A stretch of DNA of 64,000 bases, taken from the NCBI RefSeq assembly GCF_900116685.1, contig NZ_FPBL01000005.1, positions 1 to 64,000 of the forward strand, read 5' to 3'. Both the position numbers and the translations under genes were made by a program. The first letter of the stretch is position 1. The number at the start of each line of letters is the position of its first letter. A model generated the notes under the pieces. It was given only the letters and a program-made list of their open reading frames with translations. It was not told where the DNA came from and made no database searches. Of the stretch, positions 39,367-49,763 are shown piece by piece. This DNA comes from Nitrosomonas eutropha. GTDB taxonomy: Bacteria > Pseudomonadota > Gammaproteobacteria > Burkholderiales > Nitrosomonadaceae.

Positions 39367-39735
39367 TTAATGTCCGGAATGTTCATGTTCAGAAGGCTCG
39401 GAAGCACGCATGTGATCGACAGCTTCCTGAGCATGTTTGGTGGCAACATCAACATGTCCCTCTTCAGCATGCTTGATAGCGTCTTCCATATGTTTAATAC
39501 CGTGATCGGTATGCGTATTACCTTCACCAGCCGCTCTGGCAGCTTTGGCATGTATCAGACTTTCCTTTGCATGCTCAAGTAATTCTTTAACATGACCTTC
39601 TTTACCATGTACTACAGCTTCTTCGGCATGTTCCAATGCTTCATCCAAATGGGTTGGCGCAGCTGCATATACTTGCATACTCATAAACAATGCTGTTGCA
39701 AAAGCTGCGATCAAATTTATCAGAGTCCTTTTCAT
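39367..39735 (-). CDS. smbP: Small metal-binding protein SmbP, upstream copy
   Basis: A 122-residue paralogue of the gene just downstream, with the same signal peptide pattern ([20 protein letters not shown], cut near VYA). The mature part has the [25 protein letters not shown] and [20 protein letters not shown] repeats, and ends in a histidine-rich tail ([10 protein letters not shown]) that the other copy lacks. The regions just upstream of both genes, including the ribosome binding site, are nearly identical, so this is a tandem duplication. Probably the first gene of a two-gene transcript. Periplasmic copper binding is inferred from the characterised SmbP. Confidence 0.9.
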   Translation of the reverse strand: MKRTLINLIAAFATALFMSMQVYAAAPTHLDEALEHAEEAVVHGKEGHVKELLEHAKESLIHAKAARAAGEGNTHTDHGIKHMEDAIKHAEEGHVDVATKHAQEAVDHMRASEPSEHEHSGH

Positions 39736-39920
39736 AATAGCTTCTCCTCTTGTATTGGTTGGTCAAGATGTATGAATTTTCTATAACAATACGACAATAA
39801 GTAGGGAGTAAAGCCAACTAATGTTACAGACCGAACCCCGCCACACTTTGTGCAGAATTCACACGATTATTTTTATACCACAGATCACTACTAACAGATA
39901 GCATTCACCGATCCTAATAA

Positions 39921-40742
39921 TCAGATACCGCGCAATAATTCATTAATCCCGGTTTTAGAACGGGTCTTTGCATCGACCTGCTTCACAATCACCGCACAAT
40001 ACAGACTGTAGCGGCCATTATCAGCTGGCAGGCTCCCGGAAACCACTACTGATCCTGAAGGAATCCGGCCATAGGTAACCTCCCCGGTTTCACGATTGTA
40101 AATCCTGGTGCTTTGGCCAATGTATACACCCATTGAGATGACTGAATTTTCGCCAACAATGACGCCTTCAACAATTTCAGAACGTGCGCCAATAAAGCAG
40201 TTATCCTCAATAATAGTAGGGCTGGCCTGCACCGGTTCCAGTACACCACCAATACCGACGCCACCGGACAGATGAACGTTTTTACCCACTTGCGCACAAG
40301 AGCCTACAGTTGCCCAAGTATCCACCATAGTACCTTCGTCAACATACGCACCAATATTCACATAAGACGGCATCAGTACCACGTTATTCGCGATAAAAGC
40401 TCCTTTACGAACAGCAGCTGGTGGGACCACACGAAATCCGCCATCACGAAAATCACGTGAGCTGTAATCAGCAAATTTGGATGGAATCTTGTCAAAATAA
40501 TTAGAGAACCCGCCCTTGATAAAGTAATTATCTTCCATACGAAAAGACAACAAAACAGCCTTTTTAACCCACTGATGGGTTACCCATTCGCCGTTAATTT
40601 TCTCGGCAACTCGCAACTTGCCCGTATCCAGCATATTGATAACCTGGGCAACCGACTCCTTGAGATTGGCCTCAACATTACGAGGGGTAATTTCAGAACG
40701 CCTTTCAAAAGCATCCTCAATGACAGCTTGTAATTGCTCCAT
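39921..40742 (-). CDS. dapD: Tetrahydrodipicolinate N-succinyltransferase DapD
   Basis: Succinylates tetrahydrodipicolinate in the lysine/meso-diaminopimelate pathway. The 273-residue trimeric left-handed beta-helix protein shows [20 protein letters not shown] near 103-122, hexapeptide repeats ([20 protein letters not shown]) and [25 protein letters not shown] precedes the ATG. dapC lies just upstream, 27 bases away, so the two consecutive steps are co-transcribed. Confidence 0.96.
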   Translation of the reverse strand: MEQLQAVIEDAFERRSEITPRNVEANLKESVAQVINMLDTGKLRVAEKINGEWVTHQWVKKAVLLSFRMEDNYFIKGGFSNYFDKIPSKFADYSSRDFRDGGFRVVPPAAVRKGAFIANNVVLMPSYVNIGAYVDEGTMVDTWATVGSCAQVGKNVHLSGGVGIGGVLEPVQASPTIIEDNCFIGARSEIVEGVIVGENSVISMGVYIGQSTRIYNRETGEVTYGRIPSGSVVVSGSLPADNGRYSLYCAVIVKQVDAKTRSKTGINELLRGI

Positions 40743-40769
40743 GTGACTCCTAACTAAAAAATAATCAGA

Positions 40770-41975
40770 TCAAAACTTTCTAGCAATATCCCTGATTCGC
40801 TCCATTGCCTCCATGCACTCTACCACCGGCGCAACCAGCGCAATCCGCACAAAATGCTCACCAGGGTTAATGCCGTGCGCCTCTCGCGCCAGATAGCTAC
40901 CGGGCAACACGGTAACACTTCCTTCCCGATACAAACGCCTGGAAAATTCGATACCACTGACAGGCGCTTTTAACCATAAATAAAACCCGGCATCCGGCAT
41001 GCTAACAGGCAGGGTATCTCCCAGTATACGCATGGCACCGGCAAATTTTTCACGATACAGTCGCCGGTTTTCAATCACATGCTGCTCATCGCCCCATGTA
41101 ACGGTGCTGGCTGCCTGCACCGCCGGATTCATAGCACTGCCGTGATAAGTCCGGTAAAGCAAAAATTTTTTGAGAATAGCAGCATCCCCTGCTACAAAAC
41201 CGGAACGCATGCCCGGTACATTAGAGCGCTTGGAAAGGCTGCTGAACACAACTAGACGGGGAAAGCCGCTGCGGCCTAACTTTTCCGCCGCCTCCAACGC
41301 CCCCAGAGGAGGGTGATCCTCATCGAAATAGATTTCTGAATAGCATTCATCCGCTGCAATTACAAATCCATAACGATCAGACAAATCAAACAGATGTTGC
41401 CATTCATCCAGCGTCAGTACCTTACCAGTCGGATTGTTGGGTGAACAGATATAAGTCAGCTGAGTACGTTCCCACACCGAATCAGGCAACTGAGCGGTAT
41501 CTACTGAAAAACCATTTTCTGGAAGCTGATTCAGAAAATAGGGTTTGGCACCAGCCAGCAATGCAGCACCTTCATAGATTTGATAAAAAGGATTTTGGCA
41601 AACTTCTACAGGTTGCGTAACCTCACGCGCATCGACATCAATAACTGCTTGGGCAAATGAAAACAATGCTTCCCGACTGCCGTTGACCGGGATAATCTCG
41701 GTATCCGGATTGATGGCAACCAAGCGATAGCGCTGTGTCAGCCAGTTCGCAATGCTGATCCGCAACTGGCTGGTTCCAAGTACTGTGGGATAATGTGCCA
41801 GCCCTTCAAGATTATTCACCAGCTCTTGCCTGATAAACTCAGGCGTATTGTGTCTTGGCTCTCCAATATGCAAACCAATGGGAGTCAGAGAGGCATCATT
41901 CAGCGTGAGATCCTCAAACAGTCTGGTAAGTTTTTGAAACGGGTATAACTGAAGGTTTTCCAGTGAAGGGTTCAT
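40770..41975 (-). CDS. dapC: Succinyldiaminopimelate aminotransferase DapC
   Basis: Class I/II PLP aminotransferase that converts N-succinyl-2-amino-6-ketopimelate to N-succinyl-LL-diaminopimelate. The start ATG at 41975 gives 401 residues and the DapC opening MNPSLENLQLYPFQKLTRLF; a TTG at 41996 would add seven. The PLP lysine is in FSSLSKRSNVPGMRSGFVAG and YICSPNNPTGKVL is conserved. Pairing with dapD supports DapC over a general aminotransferase. Confidence 0.92.
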   Translation of the reverse strand: MNPSLENLQLYPFQKLTRLFEDLTLNDASLTPIGLHIGEPRHNTPEFIRQELVNNLEGLAHYPTVLGTSQLRISIANWLTQRYRLVAINPDTEIIPVNGSREALFSFAQAVIDVDAREVTQPVEVCQNPFYQIYEGAALLAGAKPYFLNQLPENGFSVDTAQLPDSVWERTQLTYICSPNNPTGKVLTLDEWQHLFDLSDRYGFVIAADECYSEIYFDEDHPPLGALEAAEKLGRSGFPRLVVFSSLSKRSNVPGMRSGFVAGDAAILKKFLLYRTYHGSAMNPAVQAASTVTWGDEQHVIENRRLYREKFAGAMRILGDTLPVSMPDAGFYLWLKAPVSGIEFSRRLYREGSVTVLPGSYLAREAHGINPGEHFVRIALVAPVVECMEAMERIRDIARKF

Positions 41976-42067
41976 ACTTTTCAGGATTGTCCACAAATGT
42001 TGGGCTTGTGGAACAGGTTAGGGGCAGCAAAAATGTTAAGTAGCAATTATAAAGGGCACTGGCAACG

Positions 42068-42949
42068 TTGACCAAACAAAAAAAATTATTGCCGATAGCC
42101 AGTATATTGCTGGGCGCTTCCGCTTGGGGAGTAGCCTGGTATCCTTACCGTCTACTGGAACAGGCCGGTATGCAGGGCGAATTATCCACTGCGCTGGCTT
42201 ACTCCATTGCATTGTTGATCAGCCTGGCTTTGTTCAGGAAACAGATCCGGATCTCTGAAGTACTTAATACGACAGCCTGGATTCTGCTCTGGATCAATCT
42301 GGGTGCAGGCTGGACCAGTATCGCCTATGTGCTCGGGATTATTCACGGCGAAGTCATGCGGGTCCTGCTCCTGTTCTATCTGGCACCGCTATGGACCATT
42401 TTGTTTTCCCGCATCCTGCTGCAAGAGCGTCTAAGCAGACAAGGTTACCTAATCATTTTGTTATCTCTAACGGGAGCCTTACTTCTGCTCTGGCAACCGA
42501 AAGGCGGATTACCTTTGCCAACTTCCTACGGTGACTGGATGGGGCTATCGGGTGGATTCGCTTTTGCGCTGACCAATGTTCTGATCCGCAAAGATCAGCA
42601 GCACGGCATCCACATAAAGCTGCTGGCGGTACTCTCTGGCGCCGCCTTGACCGGATTTGCCGCCACCCTGTTCATGGGAAATACTTCTGATATCACCCAT
42701 CTGCCTGCCAGCGTATGGCTGATATTGCTCGGTACGGGCGGGTTGGTTTTTTTCCTCAGTATATTGCTGCAGTACGGAATGACTCATGTACCGGCCAATC
42801 AGGCTATTGTAATCATGCTGTTTGAGCTGGTGGTCGCAGCTGTAGCTGCCTATTTTCTGACCGACGAACACCTGACAAACAGAGATTGGGCGGGGGGATT
42901 CATGATTGCATCTGCCAGCCTGTTTTCTGCCCGGATCAATCGAAACTAG
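42068..42949 (+). CDS. EamA/DMT-family permease
   Basis: A 293-residue membrane protein with about ten helices in two EamA repeats (roughly 10-140 and 155-290). It opens with LLPIASILLGASAWGVAWYP and includes the family-typical EVMRVLLLFYLAPLWTILFS and the second-repeat ending FELVVAAVAAYFLTDEHLT. Members of this drug/metabolite superfamily export amino acids or other small metabolites; the substrate cannot be told. It appears to start with TTG at 42068 without a clear ribosome binding site. Divergent from dapC. Confidence 0.85.
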   Translation: MTKQKKLLPIASILLGASAWGVAWYPYRLLEQAGMQGELSTALAYSIALLISLALFRKQIRISEVLNTTAWILLWINLGAGWTSIAYVLGIIHGEVMRVLLLFYLAPLWTILFSRILLQERLSRQGYLIILLSLTGALLLLWQPKGGLPLPTSYGDWMGLSGGFAFALTNVLIRKDQQHGIHIKLLAVLSGAALTGFAATLFMGNTSDITHLPASVWLILLGTGGLVFFLSILLQYGMTHVPANQAIVIMLFELVVAAVAAYFLTDEHLTNRDWAGGFMIASASLFSARINRN

Positions 42950-43234
42950 AATCTATGGCCGGGAAAGATTACACGCCATACAAGCCTGCAAACAGCTTGT
43001 GAAGCAAGCGTGACGATAAGATTGCAAATGGTGAATGTACGATCGATTGCCTGAAACAACTCAGCGTCCGGCTATCCCGGCAGTGTTGCGCAATCTACAG
43101 GAAGCACACAACAATGACATCTGATCGCATTTCAGCGGTGTGTCCAACAACTCTGTAGAATCTCCAGGACAAGCAACTTTCCCCTCCAGTAAATCAGGAC
43201 AGACAGAGCAGATTACTTCTGCTCCGGTTGTTCT
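42950..43234. other. Intergenic region between the EamA gene and argB
   Basis: About 285 bases between two converging genes. No long frame is intact. I see short coding-like scraps on both strands but none I can name, no T-run terminator and no repeat. It may hold the remains of a lost gene. Confidence 0.35.
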
Positions 43235-44143
<909 letters not shown>

Positions 44144-44178
44144 TTATGGTGAAATCGTGTGCGAGTGCCCAGGACAAT

Positions 44179-44658
44179 TTAACTGCTTGCTTGAAGGAAG
44201 GATTTGAGCTGTACCAGTGTTGGTAAGTTCAGCATGCGCCAAAGTCTGTTCTGGCGGTCATTGTATACATCGGCGATGACGGATCGCTTGTCCTCATGAT
44301 CTGGCTGGCGAGTAAATTCCATCAAATCCCGGATACCAAGAACACTTTCAGCTAATATGGCATAGCCTGTTCCCGGACGGGAAGCCGTCAGGAAAATTCT
44401 GGTTTTCACATTAATGCGGGTTGGCTTCTTATCCAGGTAATAAGCCAGATCACATAAACCGTAAATATTGCCGCGTACATTGATAATGCCCAGAAACCAT
44501 AGATGTGTCAGAAAAACCGGTGTTATTTTTGGGACCAGTAATATTTCACTGATGTCATTCATTGGAATCAGCCAGCGATCTTCACCAATCGTGACCCCCA
44601 ATACGGGGATGGTAAGTGGAATTTCCTGAGTTTTATTATTGATTTGTTCAACCAGCAT
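44179..44658 (-). CDS. pilI: CheW-like adaptor PilI
   Basis: A 159-residue CheW-domain protein that would couple the PilJ receptor to the ChpA-type kinase in twitching-motility signalling. It shows LGVTIGEDRWLIPMNDISEI near 19-38, then LGIINVRGNIYGLCDLAYYL near 55-74 and YAILAESVLGIRDL near 115-128. It lies 28 bases downstream of the PilH-like regulator, the standard pilH-pilI order; pilJ and the kinase are not in the window. Cytoplasmic. Confidence 0.85.
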   Translation of the reverse strand: MLVEQINNKTQEIPLTIPVLGVTIGEDRWLIPMNDISEILLVPKITPVFLTHLWFLGIINVRGNIYGLCDLAYYLDKKPTRINVKTRIFLTASRPGTGYAILAESVLGIRDLMEFTRQPDHEDKRSVIADVYNDRQNRLWRMLNLPTLVQLKSFLQASS

Positions 44659-44686
44659 GGTATTCAGCGTGATCTGTTTTTAAACA

Positions 44687-45052
44687 TTAACCCAATCTGG
44701 CAATTTTTTGCAGTAATTCTGCAACCACAACCGGCTTGGTAATGTAATCTTGCGCACCTTGCCGCAGCCCCCAGATTTTATCGGTTTGCTGATCTTTGGT
44801 TGTACACAGGATGACAGGAATATGGCGAGTTGCACTATCTCGCGCAAGCATGCGTGTTGCTTGATAGCCGTTGATTCCAGGCATTACTACATCCATCAAA
44901 ACCAGATCAGGCCAAGTCTCTCTGGCCTTGGTAACACCCTCCTCACCACTTTCAGCCACACCTACCTGATACCCATTTTGGGTTAGTATGCTGGAAATAA
45001 TATGGCGATCTGTCGGTGAGTCATCGACTACCAATATCGTCCTGACTGTCAT
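44687..45052 (-). CDS. pilH: Twitching response regulator PilH
   Basis: A single-domain CheY-like receiver of 121 residues. The acidic pocket is in ILVVDDSPTDRHII, the phosphorylated aspartate in LVLMDVVMPGINGYQATRML (about residue 54) and the lysine in YITKPV. The segment DKIWGLRQGAQDYITKPV is characteristic of PilH rather than PilG. No output domain. It helps time pilus extension and retraction, which links it to pilT-pilU at the left of the window. Confidence 0.87.
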   Translation of the reverse strand: MTVRTILVVDDSPTDRHIISSILTQNGYQVGVAESGEEGVTKARETWPDLVLMDVVMPGINGYQATRMLARDSATRHIPVILCTTKDQQTDKIWGLRQGAQDYITKPVVVAELLQKIARLG

Positions 45053-45311
45053 GCGAGATTCTCAGTAAAATTTGTATTTATTCACACGGTATCCAAATAA
45101 ACCCGGGCAGAAATAACAACTTTGTATTTTAAGGCTTTGTCTGCAGACAATAAAGCGCAGCGGTTAATCATCAGTATAGGTTAAAGCGGTGTTAGACTAT
45201 GTGCTTTGTATTTTCGTACGATTTTGCTGCCAGTTCAATGACTTGTGCCCGAGCGTTTTCAGACTTTTATTTTGGGTAGATAGATTAAGTTTATTTTACG
45301 TTTAAATCATT
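45053..45311. other. Divergent intergenic region between pilH and the BON gene
   Basis: About 260 AT-rich bases holding promoters for both sides. The only structure noted is a ten-base palindrome, GTCTGCAGAC, near 45140. pilG, which often precedes pilH, is not here. Confidence 0.35.
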
Positions 45312-45899
45312 ATGCAAAACACTTTCATCAGATTGATATTGTGGATACAGGCTTTATTGTTCCTTCTACCAGGTTGTGCGCCAATGATCTTAACAGGCGT
45401 GGGGGTTGGTGCGGGAGCCGGAGCGTTAATGGTAGAAGATCGCCGTAGTAGTGGAATGTACATAGATGACGAGGGAATTGAACTTAAAACCAGTCGCAGA
45501 ATTGGCGAACGATTGGGCGACAGAGTGCATGTCAATGTCACCAGTTTTAACCGTAACGTTTTGCTGACTGGTGAGGCCCCCGATGAATTCACCAAAAAAG
45601 AGATTGAGAAATTGGCAATGAGCATTGAAAACGTACAAAATATTTCCAATGAAATTACTATTGCTCCCAAGAGCTCGTTATCTTCTCGCAGTAATGATGC
45701 TTTAATTACTTCCAAGGTAAAGGCCCGTTTCATTAATAACAAGGTGTTCCAGATGAACCACATAAAAGTTGTTACAGAAAACGGTGTGGTGTATTTACTG
45801 GGGCTGGTTACCAGAAAAGAGGGGGACACCGCTACACGTATTGCCAGTACGACGGAAAGTGTATTAAAGGTGGTTAAGGTATTTGAATATCTTGATTAG
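45312..45899 (+). CDS. BON-domain lipoprotein (DolP/YraP-like)
   Basis: A 195-residue outer-membrane or periplasmic lipoprotein. The signal peptide ends in a lipobox at LPGC (cysteine 22), followed by a glycine-rich link. Two BON domains follow: about 47-115 (VHVNVTSFNRNVLLTGEAPD) and about 125-190 (SKVKARFINNKVFQMNHIKV, then GVVYLLGLVTRKEGDTAT). This matches DolP, which supports outer-membrane integrity in other Gram-negatives. The gene is 36 bases before the GlcD-like gene. Confidence 0.87.
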   Translation: MQNTFIRLILWIQALLFLLPGCAPMILTGVGVGAGAGALMVEDRRSSGMYIDDEGIELKTSRRIGERLGDRVHVNVTSFNRNVLLTGEAPDEFTKKEIEKLAMSIENVQNISNEITIAPKSSLSSRSNDALITSKVKARFINNKVFQMNHIKVVTENGVVYLLGLVTRKEGDTATRIASTTESVLKVVKVFEYLD

Positions 45900-45935
45900 T
45901 AAGTACCTTTTCAGAACATCTTCAGGCATCAATAA

Positions 45936-47306
45936 ATGCTGCTGCCCGCTGAGTTTATTCAGTTACTACAGAATCTGATTCCATCCGACCGTCTCTATCT
46001 TGATCCGGTTGATTGTTACGCTTACGCCTACGATAACAGCAGGAAGTATTTTCCGCCTGAGTGTGTCATTTTCCCTTTGACGACTGACGAAGTCGTGAAG
46101 ACAATCCGGTTATGTAATCGATTCAAGATTCCCTTAACACCGCGTGGACGAGGTACCGGTACTGCTGGCGGCAGTCTCGCCGAGCAGGGAGGTGCTTCAC
46201 TTTCGTTGGAACGCATGACGCGGATCGTATCGATCGACACGGCCAATCGAGTACTCGTTGCAGAACCGGGTGTTTTAAATGAATCTGTCCAGACGGCTGT
46301 CAAGCCTTCTGGTTTTTTTTGGCCACCAGATCCTTCCAGTGCTGCTTTTTCAAGTATCGGTGGCAATCTTGCCACCTGTGCAGGGGGGCCACATGCTGTT
46401 AAATATGGCACAACCCGCGATCATGTATTAGGGCTGACTGCAGTAACAGGGCAGGGCAATGTTATTAAAACGGGGAGCTATACCACCAAGGGGGTTGTCG
46501 GATACGATCTCACCCGGCTGTTAATTGGATCAGAAGGCACACTTGCCGTTATAACCGAAGCAACGCTTAAGTTAACCCCGTTACCTGCAGCAAGAAGCGG
46601 ACTGGTTGCTCATTATCAGAATGCTGTGAGTTGCGCATCAGCGATAGCAACTATTATGAAAGAGCCGCAAGGACCCAGCGCGCTTGAATTTCTGGATTCC
46701 GGCGCACTTGATCTTATTCGTTCCAGGAATCCCGGGATATTGCCGGACAATTCTCGTGCCATGCTAATGATAGAGGTCGATGGTACAGAACACGCAATTT
46801 TGGAAATAACAACCAAGCTCCTAGCTGCTTGCCAAAATTCCGGGCTGTTAAAGGCATTACCCGTTCAAAATACTGCAGATTTGTGGAAGGCCAGAAAAAC
46901 GTTATCACCCTTACTAAGAGATATCGCGCCGAAGAAAATAAATGAAGATATTGTAGTGCCCGTTGATAAAATTCCCCAATTGTTAACTGGGTTATCTTCA
47001 TTATGTCAGCAATATCAGATACCCAACGTAAATTTTGGCCATGCTGGCAATGGAAATATTCATGTTAATCTGCTGATTGACCCGGATAATCCTGGAGAGA
47101 GTGAACGTGCATATAAATGCTTGAATCAGATATTTGATCTGGTGATCAACCTTAATGGAACACTTTCTGGTGAGCATGGTATCGGCTCTGAAAAACGTCC
47201 TTATATCGATAAAGAACTCAATGAGGCTACTCTAACTTTAATGAAACAGATCAAATTAACATTTGATCCTTGTAATATCTTGAACCCAGGAAAATTATTT
47301 CCTTGA
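45936..47306 (+). CDS. GlcD/Dld-type FAD-linked 2-hydroxyacid dehydrogenase
   Basis: A 456-residue flavoprotein of the glycolate oxidase GlcD / D-lactate dehydrogenase group. The FAD-binding half shows PLTPRGRGTGTAGGSLAEQG near 67-86 and KYGTTRDHVLGLTAVTG near 155-171. The C-terminal half shows NVNFGHAGNGNIHVNLL near 365-381 and NGTLSGEHGIGSEKRPYI near 408-425. It oxidises a hydroxyacid (glycolate or D-lactate) and passes electrons to the membrane. No glcE or glcF lies beside it, so the substrate is open; a single-subunit D-lactate enzyme is plausible. Confidence 0.88.
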   Translation: MLLPAEFIQLLQNLIPSDRLYLDPVDCYAYAYDNSRKYFPPECVIFPLTTDEVVKTIRLCNRFKIPLTPRGRGTGTAGGSLAEQGGASLSLERMTRIVSIDTANRVLVAEPGVLNESVQTAVKPSGFFWPPDPSSAAFSSIGGNLATCAGGPHAVKYGTTRDHVLGLTAVTGQGNVIKTGSYTTKGVVGYDLTRLLIGSEGTLAVITEATLKLTPLPAARSGLVAHYQNAVSCASAIATIMKEPQGPSALEFLDSGALDLIRSRNPGILPDNSRAMLMIEVDGTEHAILEITTKLLAACQNSGLLKALPVQNTADLWKARKTLSPLLRDIAPKKINEDIVVPVDKIPQLLTGLSSLCQQYQIPNVNFGHAGNGNIHVNLLIDPDNPGESERAYKCLNQIFDLVINLNGTLSGEHGIGSEKRPYIDKELNEATLTLMKQIKLTFDPCNILNPGKLFP

Positions 47307-47327
47307 ATATTTTTCAACGAGATAAAC

Positions 47328-47372
47328 AAAAAGCAGCCTGATAAAGATGTAATCTTTATCAGGCTGCTTTTT
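47328..47372. terminator. Bidirectional terminator between the GlcD-like gene and ctaB
   Basis: A 15-base perfect stem (GCAGCCTGATAAAGA with its complement) around a short loop, with an A-run on the left and a T-run on the right. It separates two convergent genes and should end transcription from both sides. Confidence 0.85.
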
Positions 47373-47405
47373 GTTTGGTTTTAGTGAATCCGCTTATTTC
47401 TGGTA

Positions 47406-48302
47406 TCAGAAATAAAAGTAGTGATCCACCAGTAACGCAGTAAACAGCAATGCCAGATAAATTATAGAGTAACGGAAAGCTTCTCTGGCAATTTGGTCAG
47501 TGTAGTGCAAATAGATCCTGACAGCGTAATAAAGAAATACTGCATCAAGAATCAGCACACTTGCAAGATAAATCAAACCACTCATCTGGGTGAGATAAGG
47601 CAAAATTGTTGCGATACAAAGAATAATTGTATAGAGCAATACATGCAGGCGAGTAAACTCTTCACCGTGTGTTACTGGGAGCATTGGCATCCCAATTTTT
47701 GCATAATCTGATTTACGGTAAAGCGCCAATGCCCAGAAATGTGGGGGTGTCCAGGCAAAAATGATAAGGAACAGTAGCAAGGCATCAGCCGAAATTTCTC
47801 CTGTAACTGCTGTCCATCCTAATACGGGTGGCATAGCGCCAGATGCGCCTCCAATGACAATGTTCTGTGGTGTGAGTGGTTTGAGTATTACCGTGTATAT
47901 AATTGCATACCCCACAAATGTGCCGAGAGTTAGCCACATGGTCAAAGGGTTTATCCATTGGTGGAGAATGAAGAGCCCAAGCCCACCAACCATTACCAGA
48001 AAGAACAGCGTTTCAGGAACACTTACTTTTCCCTGGGGTAAGGGTCGTCCCTTTGTTCTAGCCATGATTGCATCAAACTTATACTCAACCAGGCAATTAA
48101 GCGCAGCAGCTGCACCGGCAACAAGTGATATTCCAATCGTACCCAGGAGCAACTTGTCTAGGGGCACCGCGCCAGGGACCGATAAAAACATACCAATCAC
48201 AGCAGTGAAAACGATTAGAGAAACTACTCGTGGTTTGGTAAGTCGGTAAAACTGCTGAATACGCGCAGTCGCCTGTTGCCAGACTAATGGATTTGTTGAC
48301 AT
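47406..48302 (-). CDS. ctaB: Protoheme IX farnesyltransferase CtaB
   Basis: Adds a farnesyl group to heme b to make heme O, the first step towards heme A for the cytochrome c oxidase encoded upstream. The ATG at 48302 has AAGGAG six bases before it and gives 298 residues. About eight or nine membrane helices; the prenyl-binding region [24 protein letters not shown] (N, D, D ligands) is near 70-93. The equivalent C-terminal motif is in the [16 protein letters not shown] segment. Last gene of the oxidase cluster. No ctaA (heme A synthase) is seen in the window. Confidence 0.95.
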   Translation of the reverse strand: MSTNPLVWQQATARIQQFYRLTKPRVVSLIVFTAVIGMFLSVPGAVPLDKLLLGTIGISLVAGAAAALNCLVEYKFDAIMARTKGRPLPQGKVSVPETLFFLVMVGGLGLFILHQWINPLTMWLTLGTFVGYAIIYTVILKPLTPQNIVIGGASGAMPPVLGWTAVTGEISADALLLFLIIFAWTPPHFWALALYRKSDYAKIGMPMLPVTHGEEFTRLHVLLYTIILCIATILPYLTQMSGLIYLASVLILDAVFLYYAVRIYLHYTDQIAREAFRYSIIYLALLFTALLVDHYFYF

Positions 48303-48392
48303 CACTCACTCCTTATGAAACTAATTCATAGTTACAGATGTTATAACACCTGTTTGCTTTTTTTCGCTAATATGCCATGTGAGAATCTTCAG

Positions 48393-48974
48393 CTAATACT
48401 CGGGATGTGAGAGTTTTAGCAATCTTTTCAAATCTCCAATCATCTTTTTTGGATCTGGATCCTTGGGATATCTCATCATTAAATTCCCCATCGGATCGAT
48501 AACATAGATGTGGTCATCCTGTCTGTTCATAAAGGGGAATTCATCCAATAGATTTCTTCCCTGTGCAAGAACCAATCTAGTACCTTCATATTTATCCACT
48601 ATTTCAGGATCAGGTTTGATATCGTCATTAATTAACCATATTCGCTGAACCTTATCCTTATCAACATTCTGGGCTAAGCGAATTTGTCTCATTATGTAAA
48701 GTTTTTCCTGACAATATCCATCACACTTTCCCGAGTCAATAATCAATAAACTCCAGATACCTTTTAATTGACGACTTCGGAAGATCGTGTTGTCTTTGAG
48801 ATTTGTTGCTGTCCCTTGTAATGGTTTGATTTCCAGTAGCTCACCATAATTTACGGTATGATCCGGACGGAAATCCCACCGATGCAAGACGGATGAGATT
48901 ACGATTGGCGATAATATCACCAGTATTAATATAATTAGAGTAAGTCGACTACGCGTTACTTTTTCGTTTGACAT
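48393..48974 (-). CDS. SCO-like copper/thiol protein of the oxidase cluster
   Basis: A 193-residue protein with an N-terminal membrane anchor (LTLIILILVILSPIVISSVL) and a thioredoxin-like periplasmic domain. The redox pair is C84 and C88 in SGKCDGYCQEKLY, the CxxxC arrangement of SCO copper chaperones, and a histidine sits late in DDHIYVIDPMGNLMMRYP. The match to standard SCO1 is loose. Position between SURF1 and ctaB argues for a role in assembling the copper sites of the oxidase. It overlaps the SURF1 gene by 26 bases. Confidence 0.78.
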   Translation of the reverse strand: MSNEKVTRSRLTLIILILVILSPIVISSVLHRWDFRPDHTVNYGELLEIKPLQGTATNLKDNTIFRSRQLKGIWSLLIIDSGKCDGYCQEKLYIMRQIRLAQNVDKDKVQRIWLINDDIKPDPEIVDKYEGTRLVLAQGRNLLDEFPFMNRQDDHIYVIDPMGNLMMRYPKDPDPKKMIGDLKRLLKLSHPEY

Positions 48975-49668
48975 TTAATACAATGTAGATGATAAAAGTC
49001 ATTGCGGCGAATGAGAACCACTGAAGAGCGTAACCTGTATTTCTTGAAGAGCCAGAATCCGGATTTCCCCATTGCCTAATTAAACCATCGTCTGTTGCAT
49101 CATTTTGCTGCAATAGTAACAAGGGTTGCAAGGTAAGACCGGTCATGCCTTGATAAGTATCCAGGTCAAAATTTTGCCAAACGTTACCTTTAATATCATC
49201 GTCTGAAAGCGATAGCGCTTTGATTGATGGTGATACTACGATTCCGAGGATATGAACCAATCCTCCTGGAGTGCGAATATTAGGCAAAACTGATCGGTCA
49301 TTACCTACAGCTACCCAGCCTCGATTGACCAATATATCTATTGAGCTGTTCGCTAACCGTAGGGGCGTAAGTACATGATAGCCCGCAATTCCCTGATGAA
49401 TTTTGTTATCAAGAAATATACTCCGCTCCGAATCAAAATACCCATCAACTTCAACTCGACGATATAAATAATCGCTCAGCTTTACAAGTGATTCTGGAAT
49501 TATAACGGGTGGTTGCTGGGCATAGTATTCTATAAGAGAAAAACGATTATCTTTTTCCTCTGCTCTGGATAATTGCCAAAAACCTAGTTTCAAAAAGACA
49601 GCGATCGCAAATACAGTAACTATTGTTGACCATAGCGATGGCTTGAATTGTTGTAGAAAACCAGGCAT
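48949..49668 (-). CDS. SURF1-family oxidase assembly protein
   Basis: A 239-residue protein with two membrane helices bracketing a periplasmic domain: WSTIVTVFAIAVFLKLGFWQ near the start and YALQWFSFAAMTFIIYIVLN at the end. SURF1 signatures are LGFWQLSRAEEKDNRF, then VDGYFDSERSIFLDNKIHQG and VLVNRGWV-like DILVNRGWVAVG. SURF1 helps insert heme A into subunit I. It lies 155 bases after ctaE, beyond a hairpin. Confidence 0.9.
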   Translation of the reverse strand: MPGFLQQFKPSLWSTIVTVFAIAVFLKLGFWQLSRAEEKDNRFSLIEYYAQQPPVIIPESLVKLSDYLYRRVEVDGYFDSERSIFLDNKIHQGIAGYHVLTPLRLANSSIDILVNRGWVAVGNDRSVLPNIRTPGGLVHILGIVVSPSIKALSLSDDDIKGNVWQNFDLDTYQGMTGLTLQPLLLLQQNDATDDGLIRQWGNPDSGSSRNTGYALQWFSFAAMTFIIYIVLNVKRKSNA

Positions 49669-49702
49669 CAGATAGCCTTGTACACAACCATATAAACTTT
49701 TT

Positions 49703-49739
49703 AAGGTTCGATTCTCTTTATCTGACAGAATCGAACCTT
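49703..49739. terminator. Strong hairpin between ctaE and the SURF1 gene
   Basis: AAGGTTCGATTCT and AGAATCGAACCTT pair perfectly over 13 bases around an 11-base loop, with short T-runs on both outer sides. It lies after ctaE on the minus strand and may end or reduce transcription into the assembly genes. Confidence 0.6.
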
Positions 49740-49763
49740 TTCTCCGTTATTTACTTCTTCGTG

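Noticed and set aside
38931..39735. CRISPR-like or DNA repeat array at the smbP locus
   Set aside because: The repetition comes from two paralogous coding genes with helical protein repeats; there are no regular direct repeats with unique spacers.
42950..43234. A Trm112- or helicase-like remnant beside argB
   Set aside because: Short frames on either strand gave only vague resemblance and no motif I could defend.
49703..49739. tRNA fragment, because GGTTCGATTC resembles a T-arm
   Set aside because: The sequence is a plain perfect hairpin with both arms complementary; no acceptor, D or anticodon arms flank it.
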